35,381 nt of DNA from Conidiobolus incongruus B7586 (Eukaryota > Entomophthoromycota > Entomophthoromycetes > Entomophthorales > Conidiobolaceae): contig JNEM01015459.1 in NCBI GenBank assembly GCA_000697335.1, positions 1-35,381 on the forward strand, given 5' to 3'. The notes beneath the pieces are model-generated. The model worked only from the letters and a program-made list of their open reading frames with translations, was not told where the DNA came from and made no database searches. Below are positions 32,660 to 35,381 of the stretch, piece by piece. The translations under genes were made by a program, and so were the position numbers. The stretch's first letter is position 1. The number at the start of each line of letters is the position of its first letter.

Positions 32660-33094
32660 ATGAAATTGATCAATTATTCAGTAGTTTTCTTTGCTACTTT
32701 GGCTTTAAGTCAAAACAATGGTTTTGCGCCTTCTGATACAACCGATATTACCAGGCCGGGAGATAATCAAACTTTTTCAGTTTCTATAATCCCTGGAACT
32801 CCTACTGATGTTCCCTCCCTAACTACCCACTCATCTGTCACTACAATCACCAGATCAAGCAAAAAAGACACTAGTGAATCAACTGCAACAGTGGTCCCAG
32901 AATCTAGTACTCACACTAAAACTGAAAAACCTACTACAACTACCACCACAACCTCCACTGCTCCTTGGACTCCTCCACCTCCAGTTGCTACATTCGGACC
33001 TAACAATGCGCAATCCTTGATCCCTTCATTCCCATCTATGATGTCAATGAGTGTTCTATACGTTGGTGTAACTTATATTGTAGCTATGTTATAA
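32660..33094 (+). CDS. Thr/Pro-rich GPI-anchored surface protein
   Basis: 144 residues. The signal peptide is MKLINYSVVFFATLALSQ, near-identical at its start to the 9841 and 16944 heads. A short region, residues about 19-55, contains DNQTFSVSIIPGTPTD with one Asn-linked sequon. The family motif SSVTTITRSSKKD lies near residue 62, then a Thr/Ser/Lys stalk and a Pro-rich APWTPPPPVATF just before the anchor region, comparable in place to IYTPPS of the 11493 protein. The C-terminal part, NNAQSLIPSFPSMMSMSVLY and a hydrophobic end, fits a GPI signal. It is the last family member seen and is separated from the others by the second mariner relic and more than 5 kb. Intact frame, TAA stop. Cell-surface role inferred. 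Confidence 0.84.
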   Translation: MKLINYSVVFFATLALSQNNGFAPSDTTDITRPGDNQTFSVSIIPGTPTDVPSLTTHSSVTTITRSSKKDTSESTATVVPESSTHTKTEKPTTTTTTTSTAPWTPPPPVATFGPNNAQSLIPSFPSMMSMSVLYVGVTYIVAML

Positions 33095-35381
33095 GAAATA
33101 TGTGGAAATAATCAATTAAATAATTCATTAAATAATTCATTATTATAATTAAAGACCATGTCAATTTTAAAACAAAATATTTCCTTTTTCTTAAAATTAT
33201 TGATATAGTTTTATTCAAATTCATACATTTGTCAAAATAAAGAAAAAAAAATCTTAATATAATATTTTATTAATATAAAAGTAAATCATGAATTTTTTTA
33301 AACATCAAATATCTATAATTAAATAATTATCCAATATAAAAGTATTAAATCTAGAATTATCAAAATGTGACAATTAATATTAAAAAAATTTTTTTTAACT
33401 TTTTTACACCATTATTTTTGTGATTTAATCAAATTTGAGATATTTACCCCCAAATTTTACCTAGTATTAGAAATTGATCAGTGGATAATTTTTCGTATTA
33501 AATTAAAATTTTAAATGATTTGTAAGAGACAAAGTAATTAATTAATTTGGGTAATTAGTTAAAGTAATATAAATTGGAAGTTATTTTATTTCTAAATAAC
33601 AAATTATATGATTCATTTTTTAAGTAGAAAATTTTTAAAAAAATATTGTTGGTATAATTTTAAATTTGTTAGATTAATTTTTAAATTGAATATTTCAATA
33701 TCAAATTAGTTATTTTTATATTATAAACATATATATATATATGATATACTTTGTCAAAATCATCATTGATTTATACTATCCTTATATCTAATCTTTAACA
33801 ATCATAGATGTTTAGACAAAAAAATTATTAAATAATTAGGAGAAAATATCTCCAAATTTATATTAAATTAGGTAATAATAAATTAACTTATTATTTCAAA
33901 TATCAAAGTATTTCAGAAATATTTGCTTTATTTTTGAAATTATTAATATATATATTTAATGATCAATAGTATATATTTAATTGTGAAATAATGTCTAAAA
34001 ATTGATTTTATCTCTAATATTCAATTAGATTTAGTATTAATAAAAGAATTTGTAATTTTCATATAGTATTAATACTGTATAAATATGTAACGAACATTAC
34101 AAATGACTATATAATTTAAATCTATTCTAAATGCTCGCTTTATTATTCTATTCTTTGAATTAATTTTTCAAATTTCAATTTATTACCCCAATAGATTGCC
34201 CTTTTATCTATTAAAATACTCCTGATTCAATAACGTTTTTTCTCAATAGTATTACTCCAGATTGTTCGCACTAACCCTGTTTATGTATTCACTCAATTAT
34301 TCTTCAGTTAACTCTATATAAATCAAATATTGTAATTTGATATACCTAATAACAATGTATATTTGACTTTATACACTAAATTTGGAAAGTTTGTTAGAAG
34401 ATATTCGCCGTATCAGATAAACCAATATTTATCTATATTTTGCTTAATTATTCTTTTAATAAAACCGTGATCATCAATCTCAAATTAGGTCATGATCTAT
34501 TGAAATTAATCAATAAAATCATACAAGTGAACTGTTTTATACTGGTATAATTTGTCACCAAATTTATATATACAATAAAGGTTAGAGTCATCATATTATA
34601 AATTTTTTCAATTAAGTTAAATATTATTGAATATATTATTTTAAAAATTCGCTCAAATAGTCTAATTATAATAAACTGTTAATAATTCTAAGCTTCCTTT
34701 AGGGGTGCATATTCTCTAGTCAAATACTAATCAAATTAGGGTTAGATAAAAATTAATTAATTTTTTATTGCATATAAGGATCCAAATTTTAAAATTTAAT
34801 ATAATTAATATTTATTAAATCATTATTTATTAAAATTATTATAAAAATTTATTAATAAGTTTAAAATTATTATAATCTATTGTAATAATTATATATTTAT
34901 TACTTTATTATTTAGATAATAAAAACAAAATTATTTGAAAGTAATAATTGTTATTAATTTGTAAGCTTAATAATAGGACTTGATTTCAAATTTAAAAAAA
35001 TATTTATTTTTATTCAAGATTTAATTAAATAAAATTGCATTGAGAAATATAGGAAGGAAATCAAGAATATTTTTTATAAAAAATAAAATTTTAATTAAAA
35101 TTAATCATATTGAATTCTGAATACAATTTGTTCAATCATTATATTTATATAAAAATTTAAACTTTGATTTTTAATAAATTAATAAAAAAAATTTAATTTA
35201 AAAGTTAATATTTAAAATCAATATAATTATAATTAAGGATTTCTCATAAGTTTTTCAATAATAATATATATAGTTTTATATTTTAGTCTTCTAAACATTA
35301 ACATGATATATAATGATTAGGAAATATTTATTTTTTAATATATAATCAATATAAATAAATATAATAATTTAAATTTTTAAA
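33095..35381. other. AT-rich gene desert to the right edge
   Basis: About 2.3 kb without a supported gene. The stretch 34090-34500 is less AT-rich but lacks an open frame. No telomere repeat, tRNA or transposon end was recognised. Confidence 0.6.

Noticed and set aside
33095-35381. Chromosome end next to the surface-protein array
   Set aside because: No telomere-like short repeat seen at the right edge; subtelomeric position cannot be judged from the window.

Overview
The window looks like a stretch of nuclear chromosome from an extremely AT-rich fungus. Supporting signs are a RAD7-type nucleotide-excision-repair gene (a fungal family) split by two very short spliceosomal introns, one with a branch site close to TACTAAC; a mitochondrial ribosomal protein gene (mL40/Mrpl28 type); three eukaryotic tRNA genes; and a family of small signal-peptide plus GPI-anchor cell-surface proteins. 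Clearly coding DNA has visibly balanced base use, while spacers are almost pure A/T. I cannot name the species.

Left third (1-7.4 kb), housekeeping and regulatory: a short non-AT-rich block with an open frame at the left edge, tRNA-Leu(UAA), two paralogous small genes (679-1065 and 1899-2276) that look like the DNA-binding half of a mariner transposase without its catalytic half, the RAD7 homologue (3423-5468, three exons), the mL40 gene on the minus strand, and tRNA-Val(AAC) on the minus strand.

Right two thirds (9.8-33.1 kb): nine members of one family of Ser/Thr-rich, probably GPI-anchored surface proteins, all on the plus strand and 1.7 to 5.6 kb apart in long AT-only spacers. Six are intact (11493, 16944, 20159, 21955, 27091, 32660). 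Three (9841, 14168, 24089) keep one frame from signal peptide to anchor tail but contain internal TAA or TAG codons. Several share a promoter layout: a TATA box usually 45-85 bp before the ATG and, in three to four, a two-part upstream module.

Two decayed full-length mariner DNA transposons of about 1.3 kb lie in opposite orientation at 25406-26702 and 29579-30893, flanking a surface-protein gene and tRNA-Arg(UCU). Their decayed frames align with mariner transposase, and their N-terminal part aligns with the two small helix-turn-helix genes at the left end. The window thus holds both dead copies and apparently domesticated DNA-binding domains from the same superfamily. The stops and the Asp-to-Asn and Trp-to-stop changes in the dead copies fit C-to-T decay, as in repeat-induced point mutation.

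All positions were read by eye; no alignment, folding or database search was run.
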